Origin: Bacteroidales bacterium
GTDB taxonomy: Bacteria > Bacteroidota > Bacteroidia > Bacteroidales > UBA3824
Direction: 5' to 3'
DNA: 64,000 nt
Assembly: GCA_017541145.1 (NCBI GenBank)
Contig: JAFXZT010000134.1
Coordinates: 1 to 64,000 of the forward strand
The position numbers were made by a program, and so were the translations under genes. Each line of letters starts with the position of its first letter. The first letter of the stretch is position 1. The notes beneath the pieces are model-generated. The model worked only from the letters and a program-made list of their open reading frames with translations. It was not told the DNA's origin and made no database searches. Shown in pieces: positions 51,055-59,405 of this stretch.

Positions 51055-53652
51055 TCAATTTTTTTGCATCTCTTTACAAAGTTCTTTGTAATTGTCTGAT
51101 AAATAAAATCCTATAAGAGCATTTAATCGCATCGAAAAATCGTAATTTGACGGTTTTTGGTCCGCAGTTTTGCTATTTGCGAGTTCTATTACCGAATTAT
51201 CCTTGCAAAATTCTATGCCGCCGTTGATATATTTGTCGTTGTCGATGATTCCTTTTACGGCATAAACGATGTTTTGATTCATCACGAGGCCTATTCGGTC
51301 GGTAATTATTGTTGTTAACAACGATAATGCCCAATATTCTTTTTCGCTGAGGTTTTCTATTTTGGGTGTTCCTTTGTATTCTATCGCTTTCATTGTTTGT
51401 TTTAACATCTTGGCAGCCGAATTGGTATCCTCGATGTCAAAATTGTAATATCCGGCGTTTTCGGTAAGCAATTCGCTGAATTTCATCAATTTGTTGTAAT
51501 TCCGTGCATCGTTTTTCAAGAATTCGGGATTTTGTACAAATTGTTTTATTATATCGGTGCTTATAATTCCTACGTTGGCAAAATTTCTCCATTGTCCGTG
51601 ACTCGAGAGTTTGGATATTCCGGTTTTCAAACTTGCAAATTCTTTTCCCAATACGAATATCATTTCTGATAAGTTCATATAGTTAGCACTGTCTGTATCA
51701 AGGAGTTCGCCATCGAGAATTATATATTTTGTTTCGCCGTCGTCGTTGGATATTACGCCTTGATTTCGATTGAATATTACGTAGACTTCTACTTCGGGCA
51801 TTTCAAAAAAATCGCGGCAGGTTTCTACGAGCGAATTTAGTTGCGAATAGTTTTCTTCCGTTACTTTTTGAGCGTGTTCTTTTATGGTGCTCAATGTTTT
51901 GTCCGGCTGTATTTTCGCAATCCAATCATTCAAATCTCTGTATGCTTTTCCGCGTTGCGTACTTTCTGTAAAAAGTTTGGTAGATAGTTTTGAATATTTG
52001 GTTTTGAATGTGTATTCGCTTTCGTAAGTAAAATTGTTGAAATTTTGTGCGCTGTACAATCCTTCGAGATTCGAAATGCGTTTCTTTAAATCTTCGTCGG
52101 TTGTTACTTTTTGAAGATTTGTAATATTTTTCTTAATCAACGGTTTTTCTATCGCGAGAAGTTGCGCATATTTCTGTTTGTCTTTTTCTGATTCCGATGC
52201 CTTGCTAAGTTCTTCTATCGCTGCAACATATAACGCTGCTCCGTTGTAAGGCATTTCCGGAGTAGTGTCGTACATCGGGCGGAGTTTTACAGTTGTTTGG
52301 TCAGAAATTATATCAAGAGCATCTTTTGCAAGTTTCATGCTTGATGTTTTGTCGCCAAGAATATTCAATTTTTTTGCAATCGAAATTTCTATAAATGCGC
52401 GGTTGTTGTTGTCGTCGTCAAGTTTAAAATATTTTTCTTTCAACATCAACATCGTTTCTTTGAACGAATTGATATCCGAAAGTCGGTTTTTGGCTCTTGA
52501 TATTACATATATAAGTGTGATGATTTCTTTGGCACTGAAATTAAAGTCAGATAAAAATTCCTTGATTCGTTTCTCGAAATCAGTTACCGAAAACAGCGAG
52601 TTTGCGCTGTCCATCAATTCTTTTGCTGTAGTTTCATCAATATTATCTTCAGATATTTGACTGCTGAATTTCAAAACTTTTGCTGCAAAATTGTTGAACG
52701 GACAATTGGTAACCTTTGCAAATGTTTCCAACCATTTGGCTGCATTTACTTTGTCCTCGTTTTTTTCAGCGTGATTGAAATTGGCAATTGCAAATTTTTT
52801 TATCTTTTCGTTTTGTTCGAGATTGTTTAAATCTTGAATTTCATCAAACAAAAAGTCATTATCGCGATTTGTAACCCATTTTGTAACTCCGCATTGTACA
52901 TCGTCGCGACCTATACGACTTGTAACTTTGAGTTTTTCAGCACTTAACGTTTCTATATACTTTTCTTGTTGGTTTTTATCTGTTACAAATAAATATGCCC
53001 CGAAGGTAGTCAATAAATAAAAACTTTGGTCTGCTTCGCTTGTTTGAGCGTTAGATTTTGACTGTTCTATCTTGTAGATGTCCAATTTCGCCATTATTTC
53101 TTCGCCGTCTTCAAGATGTTTTGCCAAAATAGCAGCTATTCCGGGATTTTGAGTGTAGTAATATCTGTTGAATCCTTTTACAGTTTTTCTGATATCTTCG
53201 GGATAGAGATTTAGTATATAATTTTCAGTAAAAGTATAAATCTGTTCGTTTTTCCCGGACGATAAAAATTCCGAAATTTTGTTTTCGCTGTAATTTGCGT
53301 TTTCAATTTCTTTTACGGGAATTATATTCATGTAAAGATGGAAATCGAACATCGTGAAAATTATAGTTTTTTTCATAAGGCCGAGTCCGATTGGAGAAAA
53401 TGGCAACGAAAAGATGTCATCGCCGAAAGTTTCCGATTCGGTTTTAATTTTGAGATCATCTGCGAGAAACTTTTTGAAATCTTCAGCAAATTGTTTCAAG
53501 TCGAAAACTTCGGGCACGGGAAATACCATCGCATTGTTAATAAGACTAGCTTTGATATTGCAATATTTTGGGTCTTCGTTTGTTTCGCCGTTTATCAAAC
53601 TGCTTAGAATACTTTGTTTAATTGATATGTGAGCTACATTCAGGTTTTTCAT
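51055..53652 (-). CDS. large protein of unknown function with a degenerate M48-peptidase-like segment
   Basis: An 865-residue protein with no signal peptide and no membrane helix, so it is probably cytoplasmic. The N-terminal 300 residues are not recognised; residues about 290-600 are mainly helical and repeat-like. Residues about 615-720 resemble an M48-type peptidase core: a VEVYVIFNRNQGVISNDDG strand pair, TKYIILDGELLDT, then EMIFVLGKEFASLKTG where active enzymes have the HExxH zinc helix. Here the two His are replaced, so it is probably inactive (inference). Similar peptidase-like segments at the end of helical scaffolds occur in other Bacteroidetes, but I do not recognise this exact family. 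Confidence 0.7.
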   Translation of the reverse strand: MKNLNVAHISIKQSILSSLINGETNEDPKYCNIKASLINNAMVFPVPEVFDLKQFAEDFKKFLADDLKIKTESETFGDDIFSLPFSPIGLGLMKKTIIFTMFDFHLYMNIIPVKEIENANYSENKISEFLSSGKNEQIYTFTENYILNLYPEDIRKTVKGFNRYYYTQNPGIAAILAKHLEDGEEIMAKLDIYKIEQSKSNAQTSEADQSFYLLTTFGAYLFVTDKNQQEKYIETLSAEKLKVTSRIGRDDVQCGVTKWVTNRDNDFLFDEIQDLNNLEQNEKIKKFAIANFNHAEKNEDKVNAAKWLETFAKVTNCPFNNFAAKVLKFSSQISEDNIDETTAKELMDSANSLFSVTDFEKRIKEFLSDFNFSAKEIITLIYVISRAKNRLSDINSFKETMLMLKEKYFKLDDDNNNRAFIEISIAKKLNILGDKTSSMKLAKDALDIISDQTTVKLRPMYDTTPEMPYNGAALYVAAIEELSKASESEKDKQKYAQLLAIEKPLIKKNITNLQKVTTDEDLKKRISNLEGLYSAQNFNNFTYESEYTFKTKYSKLSTKLFTESTQRGKAYRDLNDWIAKIQPDKTLSTIKEHAQKVTEENYSQLNSLVETCRDFFEMPEVEVYVIFNRNQGVISNDDGETKYIILDGELLDTDSANYMNLSEMIFVLGKEFASLKTGISKLSSHGQWRNFANVGIISTDIIKQFVQNPEFLKNDARNYNKLMKFSELLTENAGYYNFDIEDTNSAAKMLKQTMKAIEYKGTPKIENLSEKEYWALSLLTTIITDRIGLVMNQNIVYAVKGIIDNDKYINGGIEFCKDNSVIELANSKTADQKPSNYDFSMRLNALIGFYLSDNYKELCKEMQKN

Positions 53653-53751
53653 AGTAGTTATTTAATTTTTTTGTGCCGAAAGGTAATAAATTTTTTGTAT
53701 TAATTGTAAAAATGATGTTCTTATTTTTTTTGAGTGTTGAGTGCTGTGGTG

Positions 53752-53771
53752 CCGTGGGTGCAAACCCACGG
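53752..53771. repeat. perfect GC-rich hairpin in an AT-rich gap
   Basis: Eight base pairs CCGTGGGT/ACCCACGG with a GCAA loop (a stable tetraloop). No T-run follows on either strand, so it is not a simple terminator. Confidence 0.7.
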
Positions 53772-53976
53772 ATGATTGTGAGTACAAATCCTCTGATTGA
53801 TTGTGAACACTCGCTTTATATTTAGAATCCTAATTTTGAAGTGATGTTATATCTCGATATTTGTTAGTATTTCTGTATAGTATTGTTGAAATTTTATTTG
53901 TTTGTATAGCGATGTAGTTTTGGATTCTGTTAAATTTTTAGTTATTGTAAGATGATGTTTGTAAAATATCATAATT

Positions 53977-54010
53977 AAAAAGCCTGTGATACATGGAGTA
54001 TCGCAGGCTA
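53977..54010 (-). terminator. Terminator of the siaC-like gene
   Basis: On the minus strand AGCCTGCGATAC pairs with GTATCACAGGCT (one wobble), loop of 5, then TTTTTAATT. Confidence 0.85.
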
Positions 54011-54058
54011 AAAAATAAATTATGTGCAATAAAATTACTAGAGTATAGAATTATGTGA

Positions 54059-54448
54059 TTATATACTTTTTTTGTATTCTTTGGAATGGTGAAATTCAAA
54101 TTGCATTTCCAATACGTCTTGAAAATCTTGACCGTATTCCAAAAGTTCGTCGTCGTCGTAATACCATTTGATGGTGACGTCGTATCCTGTTTTTTTCAGT
54201 GTGCTGAAATATTCGAGGAATCTGATTAAATATTTTGCGGAACTTGAATTGAAATATTCAAAGTTTACAACTACTTCGGTGTGTGCACTTGGATTCTGAA
54301 TATATTCTTCAATCCATTCAATTAAAGGTCTGTATACACTTTCGGTGTTTTCCGGTATTGAGCGACCGCCGAGCTCTATCAAACCTTTTTGAGGATCAAG
54401 ATTGACCCAAGGTGTCTTCATGTTTCCTGCGCTTGTTATGTGATCCAT
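54059..54448 (-). CDS. SiaC family regulatory phosphoprotein (DUF1987)
   Basis: A 129-residue cytoplasmic protein. I chose the ATG at 54448 because the promoter at 54489-54519 would place the transcript start near 54482, leaving the longer frame's ATG (54484) outside the message; the family is also of this length. The family core is clear: LIELGGRSIPENTESVYRPLIEWIEEY, then FEYFNSSSAKYLIRFLEYF and KWYYDDDELLEYGQDF. SiaC of Pseudomonas is a phosphoprotein that activates the diguanylate cyclase SiaD and is controlled by SiaA/SiaB; none of those partners is in this window. Confidence 0.92.
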   Translation of the reverse strand: MDHITSAGNMKTPWVNLDPQKGLIELGGRSIPENTESVYRPLIEWIEEYIQNPSAHTEVVVNFEYFNSSSAKYLIRFLEYFSTLKKTGYDVTIKWYYDDDELLEYGQDFQDVLEMQFEFHHSKEYKKSI

Positions 54449-54488
54449 GATGGTTGATTTGTATCTGTTATTATTATCTTTCAATTTG

Positions 54489-54519
54489 CAAATATATCTA
54501 TATTTGCGATTTTTTCAAA
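54489..54519 (-). promoter_or_regulatory. Bacteroidetes-type promoter of the siaC-like gene
   Basis: On the minus strand TTTG (54519-54516), 19 nt, TAtaTTTG (54496-54489). It sets the start codon of the gene at 54448. Confidence 0.78.
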
Positions 54520-54555
54520 TTTATTTTCTTAAAAAATCTGAATTTTTGATTTTTT

Positions 54556-56487
54556 TTAGTTCTTTGCGATGTTTTCCATGATTTTTTCAAGTGCATCCAA
54601 ATTGTCCTTGCTTGAGATTTTCTCTTTGGATTCGTACATTTTGTCTATGACATCTTTGTATGTTTGGATTACTTTGAATCTTTTTATTTTCATGGATGAG
54701 TTCAACATCTGGTTTTGCTCTGTAAATGTTTCGGGCAAAATCCTGAATACTGACGGTATCCATTGTGGCGGAAATGCTTTTTTGTATGCGATGTCGTTTG
54801 TGAATTTGTAAAACGATTTGCCTATTACGTCGAGTATTTCTTTGGTTGTGACTTTGTTTTTTTGTATGTAATTTTTTATTCGTACTTGGTCGAGTGTTAT
54901 TAGTGCTGATGTGTATTTGCTGTGGTCGCAATAGAGTACGCATTGATGTATAAATTCGGAGCATGTACATATTGCGTCTTCTATTTCTTCGGGTGAATAT
55001 TTTTCGCCGTCTTTGCTTATCAACAGTGCTCTTTCTCTGCCGGTTACGAACAAAAATCCGTCTTTGTCGATGTATCCCATGTCGCCGGTATGCAGACGGC
55101 CTTGTTCATCGATTACTTCTTTGGTGGCTTCTTGGTTTTTGTAATATCCTTTCATTACGTTGTGACCTTCTACAACGATATATCCGGTTTCGCCTCGCGG
55201 TACTTCGTTGTTGTTGGCATCAAGTATTTTGCAATCTATACCTGAAAGTATTCCGCCTGATGAGCCGAATTTGTGATTGTGTCTTTGGTTTACGCTTACT
55301 ATCGGCGATGCTTCTGATAGTCCGTAACCTTGCATGATTGGCAGTCCGATGCAGTTGAAAAATTTTTGCTGTTTGATTTCGAGCATTGCACCGCCGCCGA
55401 TAAAGAATTTGAAATTTTTGCCTAACATCTTGCGTATTTTGCTGAATATCATTCTGTCGGCTAATTTATAAATCGGGTAACGGAATATTTTTTTCAGCAG
55501 ATTCGGTTTTTTGTAGCCGTCGCCGAAATATATCATTCCGTTTTTTAATCCTTTTTTGAATATCCAATATGTCAGTTTACCTTGTTTTTCTACAGTTTCG
55601 TAAATCTTTCGCATGAAGTTGCCGGTAACAGTCGGTACTGTTAACATCATATCCGGTTCTACTTCTTTGATATTCGGGAAGATGTTTTTCAGTTGGTTTC
55701 TCATGCCGCCTCTTGAATCTACGAAATATATCGACATGCTGCAAAATACTGCAAGGTAAAAACATATTGTATGCGCAAATGAATGGTCTAACGGCAGTAT
55801 CACAAGCGATTTCAAATCGTTTTCCATTCTGAAATATTGTGCTGCATCTATTGCATTTGCCCAATAGTTGAGGTGTGTAAGCATTATGCCTTTTGGATTT
55901 CCGGTGGTTCCCGATGTGTAACTGATTGTTACAACGTCGTCTTCTACTACGCTGTTGATTCTTTTTCGGAGTTCGTCTTCGTATTTTGCTTTGTTTTGTT
56001 CTCCTGAAGTTAATAAATCACTGAATAGTATTGTTTCGGGTAATGCTTTGATATATGCTTGATAGTCAAAATCCTTTTCGTCAATATAGATTATTTTTAC
56101 GTTCATTTTGCTGAGTTTTTCACTCATTTCAAGAATTTTGGATATACAGTTTTGTGAAATTATGACATATTTACATTCCGAATGTTCTATTCTGTATGCG
56201 ATTTCTTCGGATTGTAGTTTTGTGCTTAACGGTACGCATATAGCTTTGGTTTTTAATATCGCGTATTCTGATATTATCCACCTGCAGCGGCCTTCTGATA
56301 TTATCGCTATTTTGTCTTGGGGCTTTATTCCTTCTTGTATCAGTCCTATTGCAAGATCCGATGAATATTTTTCTACTTCGTTGAAAGTAAGACCTTTCCA
56401 ACCGTTGTCAGTTTTGTCTGCGATGTATATTTTGTCTTTGAATTTCTCAGATGCTGTTGTAAGCATCTCCAAAACTGTTCGTTTCAT
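54556..56487 (-). CDS. long-chain fatty acid-CoA ligase (AMP-forming)
   Basis: A 643-residue ANL-superfamily enzyme that adenylates fatty acids and joins them to CoA. The P-loop is TISYTSGTTGNPKGI; later motifs are GYGLSEASPIVSVN, TGDMGYIDKDGFLFVTGR and the C-terminal lysine segment MLNSSMKIKRF. The length and FACS-type lid are normal. It probably serves membrane lipid turnover or use of external fatty acids. It lies 70 bases upstream of the siaC-like gene promoter. Confidence 0.94.
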   Translation of the reverse strand: MKRTVLEMLTTASEKFKDKIYIADKTDNGWKGLTFNEVEKYSSDLAIGLIQEGIKPQDKIAIISEGRCRWIISEYAILKTKAICVPLSTKLQSEEIAYRIEHSECKYVIISQNCISKILEMSEKLSKMNVKIIYIDEKDFDYQAYIKALPETILFSDLLTSGEQNKAKYEDELRKRINSVVEDDVVTISYTSGTTGNPKGIMLTHLNYWANAIDAAQYFRMENDLKSLVILPLDHSFAHTICFYLAVFCSMSIYFVDSRGGMRNQLKNIFPNIKEVEPDMMLTVPTVTGNFMRKIYETVEKQGKLTYWIFKKGLKNGMIYFGDGYKKPNLLKKIFRYPIYKLADRMIFSKIRKMLGKNFKFFIGGGAMLEIKQQKFFNCIGLPIMQGYGLSEASPIVSVNQRHNHKFGSSGGILSGIDCKILDANNNEVPRGETGYIVVEGHNVMKGYYKNQEATKEVIDEQGRLHTGDMGYIDKDGFLFVTGRERALLISKDGEKYSPEEIEDAICTCSEFIHQCVLYCDHSKYTSALITLDQVRIKNYIQKNKVTTKEILDVIGKSFYKFTNDIAYKKAFPPQWIPSVFRILPETFTEQNQMLNSSMKIKRFKVIQTYKDVIDKMYESKEKISSKDNLDALEKIMENIAKN

Positions 56488-56541
56488 ATTATGTTTTTTA
56501 GTTTTTTTCTACACAAATCAAAAGCTAAGTTATAAAAAAAA

Positions 56542-57630
56542 TTATCTGGAATAAAAAACTTTTCCGAAAATTTTTCCAGGTATTTTATAGTTTACAGAGT
56601 TTAATATTATACTATCACTTATTTTGTAATCTCCTTCCGAATTGTTTTTTACATCGATTTCGGTTTCTATTGATTGTATAGCGTATTTGTTGTTGTTTTT
56701 TGCGTAACTAAGTTTACAATTGATAGTTGCGATATTTTGCGGAGAGTTTTTCAGCGACAGTGCTACCGGTGAAAAGTTTTTTACAGTCATCGTATAATCC
56801 GCAGCAGTTACGGCGTTGTCGGATTTTTTTACAGTAATTGTTCCGGAATATTTTTCTGTGTTTAACGCGCCGGAATTTGCGAGTTTCGGTTTGTTGCATG
56901 TAAATTCTATTACATATTGTTCCGAGGTTTCTGATTTGATTTTGAAATCAAAGTCGCTAAAATTGTAACTGTTCATTACATTTAGTTCGTATCGCATGAT
57001 ATCAAATGTTGAAGTAAAGTCAAAAGTATTGATACCGGTCTCAAAATCATTTACTTTGTAGTCTCTTGTGATATTAGAAAATTTGTAATTGAGAGCTGCG
57101 TATGCATTCGATTTTTCGCTTCGATTGTATCCTTCGCTGTCGTAAGCATTGAAATTGTAAGTAGAATTTCTTGTAACAGTTCCTTTTTTGTAAATTGATT
57201 TGTAAGTGCCGGAATATGCAAAATCTTTGTTAACATAATTGTTTTCGAATTTTTCCAATACGTTTTTCAAAACTTTTCTTCCTGCCTCGCTTTTGTCGGT
57301 AATTACAACTTCTTCTATCTTGAGGTCTACGGGCTGAAGTTTTATTTCAAAATGCGAATCTGTAATTTCAGAAATTTTTATTGACTTTGGAGAATATCCT
57401 ACCGAAGAGAACGCTAAGTTTCTGTTAGTCAAATTTTCAGGAACGCTCAATTTAAATTCTCCGTTAATATCTGAAATAGTTCCGATAGTTTCGCCTGAAA
57501 TTGCGATATTTACAAAAGGCATAGCTTCGCCGGTCTTGGAATCTGTAACAACGCCTTCCAAAACAGTTTGTGAAAATCCCAATGCCGATACGGTTGACAT
57601 TGCAAGTGTTAATATTAATTTTTTTAGCAT
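56542..57630 (-). CDS. secreted protein with an N-terminal carboxypeptidase regulatory-like domain
   Basis: A 362-residue exported protein. A signal peptide (residues 1-20, ending GFSQ) is followed by a CarboxypepD_reg-like/CNA-B type beta-sandwich (residues 22-108): LEGVVTDSKTGEAMPFVNIAI and SDINGEFKLSVPE are diagnostic. The rest (about 110-362) is beta-rich and of unknown type, possibly outer-membrane or periplasmic. The same N-terminal domain precedes TonB-dependent receptors, but no plug or barrel follows here. A TAttTTTG (57662-57655, minus strand) lies 25 bases upstream. Confidence 0.83.
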   Translation of the reverse strand: MLKKLILTLAMSTVSALGFSQTVLEGVVTDSKTGEAMPFVNIAISGETIGTISDINGEFKLSVPENLTNRNLAFSSVGYSPKSIKISEITDSHFEIKLQPVDLKIEEVVITDKSEAGRKVLKNVLEKFENNYVNKDFAYSGTYKSIYKKGTVTRNSTYNFNAYDSEGYNRSEKSNAYAALNYKFSNITRDYKVNDFETGINTFDFTSTFDIMRYELNVMNSYNFSDFDFKIKSETSEQYVIEFTCNKPKLANSGALNTEKYSGTITVKKSDNAVTAADYTMTVKNFSPVALSLKNSPQNIATINCKLSYAKNNNKYAIQSIETEIDVKNNSEGDYKISDSIILNSVNYKIPGKIFGKVFYSR

Positions 57631-57716
57631 AATTCTCAGTTTTTATAATTCCCCCAAAAATACAACATTTTTTATTAATGTTTGCTAAAAAATTTTATCT
57701 CCTCGAAAAAAATCTC

Positions 57717-57724
57717 TACATTTG
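57717..57724 (+). promoter_or_regulatory. -7 element (TAcaTTTG) of the OmpA-like gene
   Basis: TAcaTTTG lies 25 bases before the ATG at 57750, with TTTT 20 nt upstream in place of TTTG. Confidence 0.55.
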
Positions 57725-57749
57725 ATAAATTTTAAAATTGTAATATATA

Positions 57750-58607
57750 ATGAAACGCATTGCTAAAGTATTAATATTTGTTGTAATAGGTTCGTCATTT
57801 ATGATGAATTCGTGTATTGTTACAAAAAAGAAGTATGATGAAGCGGTTGCAAATGGAAAAAAATCTTTGGATTCGTTGAACAAAGTTTTTGATAAAACTG
57901 TTGCCGGTTTCAACAATTCTACCAATTCATTGAAAATCAATAATACTTCAAAAGATCTTACTGTTGATAGTCTTAATAAAGAAAATCAGAAACTTGCAGG
58001 CGATAAAGCAACTCTTAATCAGAGCCTTATAAATACAATAAATGATTACAAAGCCGAGCAGGCAAAACTCTCTCAAAAAACTCGTACTGCCGACAGCTTG
58101 ATGAATATTCTTAGTTTGAAAGCTTCGCAAGAAGATTCTGTAAGAAATCTCAATCAGTCTCAAGTCAACGAGCTAAACTCGATGTTGCTTACTATACAGA
58201 AACAACTTAACGGTGTAAATCAAAGTGAGGCTTATGCACAAATAGTTGGTTCTAACGTAGTTGTAACATTTGGTAATGATTATTTGTTTAAAGCCGCTAC
58301 TTCCAACGAAATTTCTGTAAAAGGTGCGGCAACTCTAAAAAAAGTTTCAGCCGTTTTTACATTGTTTGACCAATGTCGTGTACATGTAATAAGCAATACC
58401 GACAACAACGGACAGTCAAAAACATTGTTGGAACTCAGTGCAAAACGTGCAGCCGCAGTTGTTACAACTATAGCAAGCAATTGCACACTTCCCGGTACAG
58501 CATATACCGCTTCAGGTCGCGGGATGTATAGTCCTCTTGTAGCCAATAATTCCGATGCTAACAAGAAGAAAAACCGCCGTACCGATTTGATTATTATTAT
58601 GAACTAA
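57750..58607 (+). CDS. OmpA-family lipoprotein with coiled coil
   Basis: A 285-residue lipoprotein (lipobox MNSC, Cys22). Residues about 30-135 form a coiled coil. The OmpA-like peptidoglycan-binding domain (about 150-285) shows VVVTFGNDYLFKAA, NTDNNGQSKTLLELSAKRAAAVV, and the binding residues of NRRTDL. It anchors the outer membrane to peptidoglycan. It leads the plus-strand set that runs to 61049 with short gaps. Confidence 0.9.
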   Translation: MKRIAKVLIFVVIGSSFMMNSCIVTKKKYDEAVANGKKSLDSLNKVFDKTVAGFNNSTNSLKINNTSKDLTVDSLNKENQKLAGDKATLNQSLINTINDYKAEQAKLSQKTRTADSLMNILSLKASQEDSVRNLNQSQVNELNSMLLTIQKQLNGVNQSEAYAQIVGSNVVVTFGNDYLFKAATSNEISVKGAATLKKVSAVFTLFDQCRVHVISNTDNNGQSKTLLELSAKRAAAVVTTIASNCTLPGTAYTASGRGMYSPLVANNSDANKKKNRRTDLIIIMN

Positions 58608-58644
58608 ATCGGAATTTTATCTTTAAGAAAAAAGGAATAAAATT

Positions 58645-58944
58645 ATGTTGTTGACAATTTTTATGTTTTTTGTTTTGGTTATATTATTGGTGTTGTTACT
58701 TGTAAGACTTGTTTTTGCAGGTATTGCTCAAAGAATAGAATCAAACCAAAAACAATACTTTGATAATAAAGGTACAAACACAAACTTCGGTTACAATAAT
58801 TTCTATCAGAATAACAAAGAAACTTCCGGTGGAAATGCTAATAATGTAAGAATTTACAAAAATTCTGAACAACCTAAAAAGCAATCAAAAAAAGATTTGC
58901 TTAAAAACTTTGGTGATTATACAGATTACGAAGAAATTAAATAA
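58645..58944 (+). CDS. DUF4834 family small membrane protein
   Basis: A 99-residue protein with one membrane helix (about 3-27) and a hydrophilic tail rich in Asn, Gln and Lys that ends DLLKNFGDYTDYEEIK. This tail is the DUF4834 signature. The family is Bacteroidetes-specific, of unknown function, and is usually next to the dCMP deaminase gene, as here (17 bases). Confidence 0.83.
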   Translation: MLLTIFMFFVLVILLVLLLVRLVFAGIAQRIESNQKQYFDNKGTNTNFGYNNFYQNNKETSGGNANNVRIYKNSEQPKKQSKKDLLKNFGDYTDYEEIK

Positions 58945-58961
58945 TAATTTTTGATACAATT

Positions 58962-59402
58962 ATGGACAAGCAAGAGGCATTGGATCGACGTTATTTGAGA
59001 ATGGCGCGAATCTGGGCGGAAAATTCTTATTGTACCCGTCGCAAAGTCGGAGCATTGATTGTGAAAGACAAGATGATAATCTCCGACGGTTACAACGGTA
59101 CGCCATCGGGATTTGAAAATGTTTGCGAACTCGACGACGGTACTACAAAACCGTATGTACTTCATGCCGAGGCAAATGCCATTACAAAGGTTGCAAAAAG
59201 TAACAATAATTCTACAGGTGCTACACTTTATGTTACAGCATCGCCTTGCTTGGAATGTGCCAAACTTATTATACAAAGTGGAATAAAACGTGTAGTTTAC
59301 AGCGAGAAATACAGGCTTGAAGACGGATTGGAACTTCTCAGACGTGCCGGTATTCCTACAGTTTTTATCAATATTCAAGATGTTGATATACAACAAAATT
59401 AA
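58962..59402 (+). CDS. dCMP deaminase family protein
   Basis: A 146-residue zinc enzyme of the cytidine deaminase fold. The zinc site is HAEANAI (with the proton-transfer Glu) and SPCLECAKLI; a substrate-loop ISDGYNGTPSGF precedes it. It probably deaminates dCMP to dUMP for thymidylate synthesis. It lies three bases before the S41 protease gene. Confidence 0.95.
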   Translation: MDKQEALDRRYLRMARIWAENSYCTRRKVGALIVKDKMIISDGYNGTPSGFENVCELDDGTTKPYVLHAEANAITKVAKSNNNSTGATLYVTASPCLECAKLIIQSGIKRVVYSEKYRLEDGLELLRRAGIPTVFINIQDVDIQQN

Positions 59403-59405
59403 ATT

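Larger units (their letters stand above)
53653..54058. other. intergenic gap with a perfect hairpin and the siaC terminator
   Basis: No credible gene. It holds a perfect palindrome CCGTGGGT-GCAA-ACCCACGG (53752-53771), direct near-repeats GATGATTGTGAGTAC and GATTGATTGTGAACAC just after it, and the terminator at 53977-54010. Confidence 0.6.

Noticed and set aside
53847..54029. 60-codon frame on the minus strand
   Set aside because: It runs through the siaC terminator hairpin and shows no family character or start signal.
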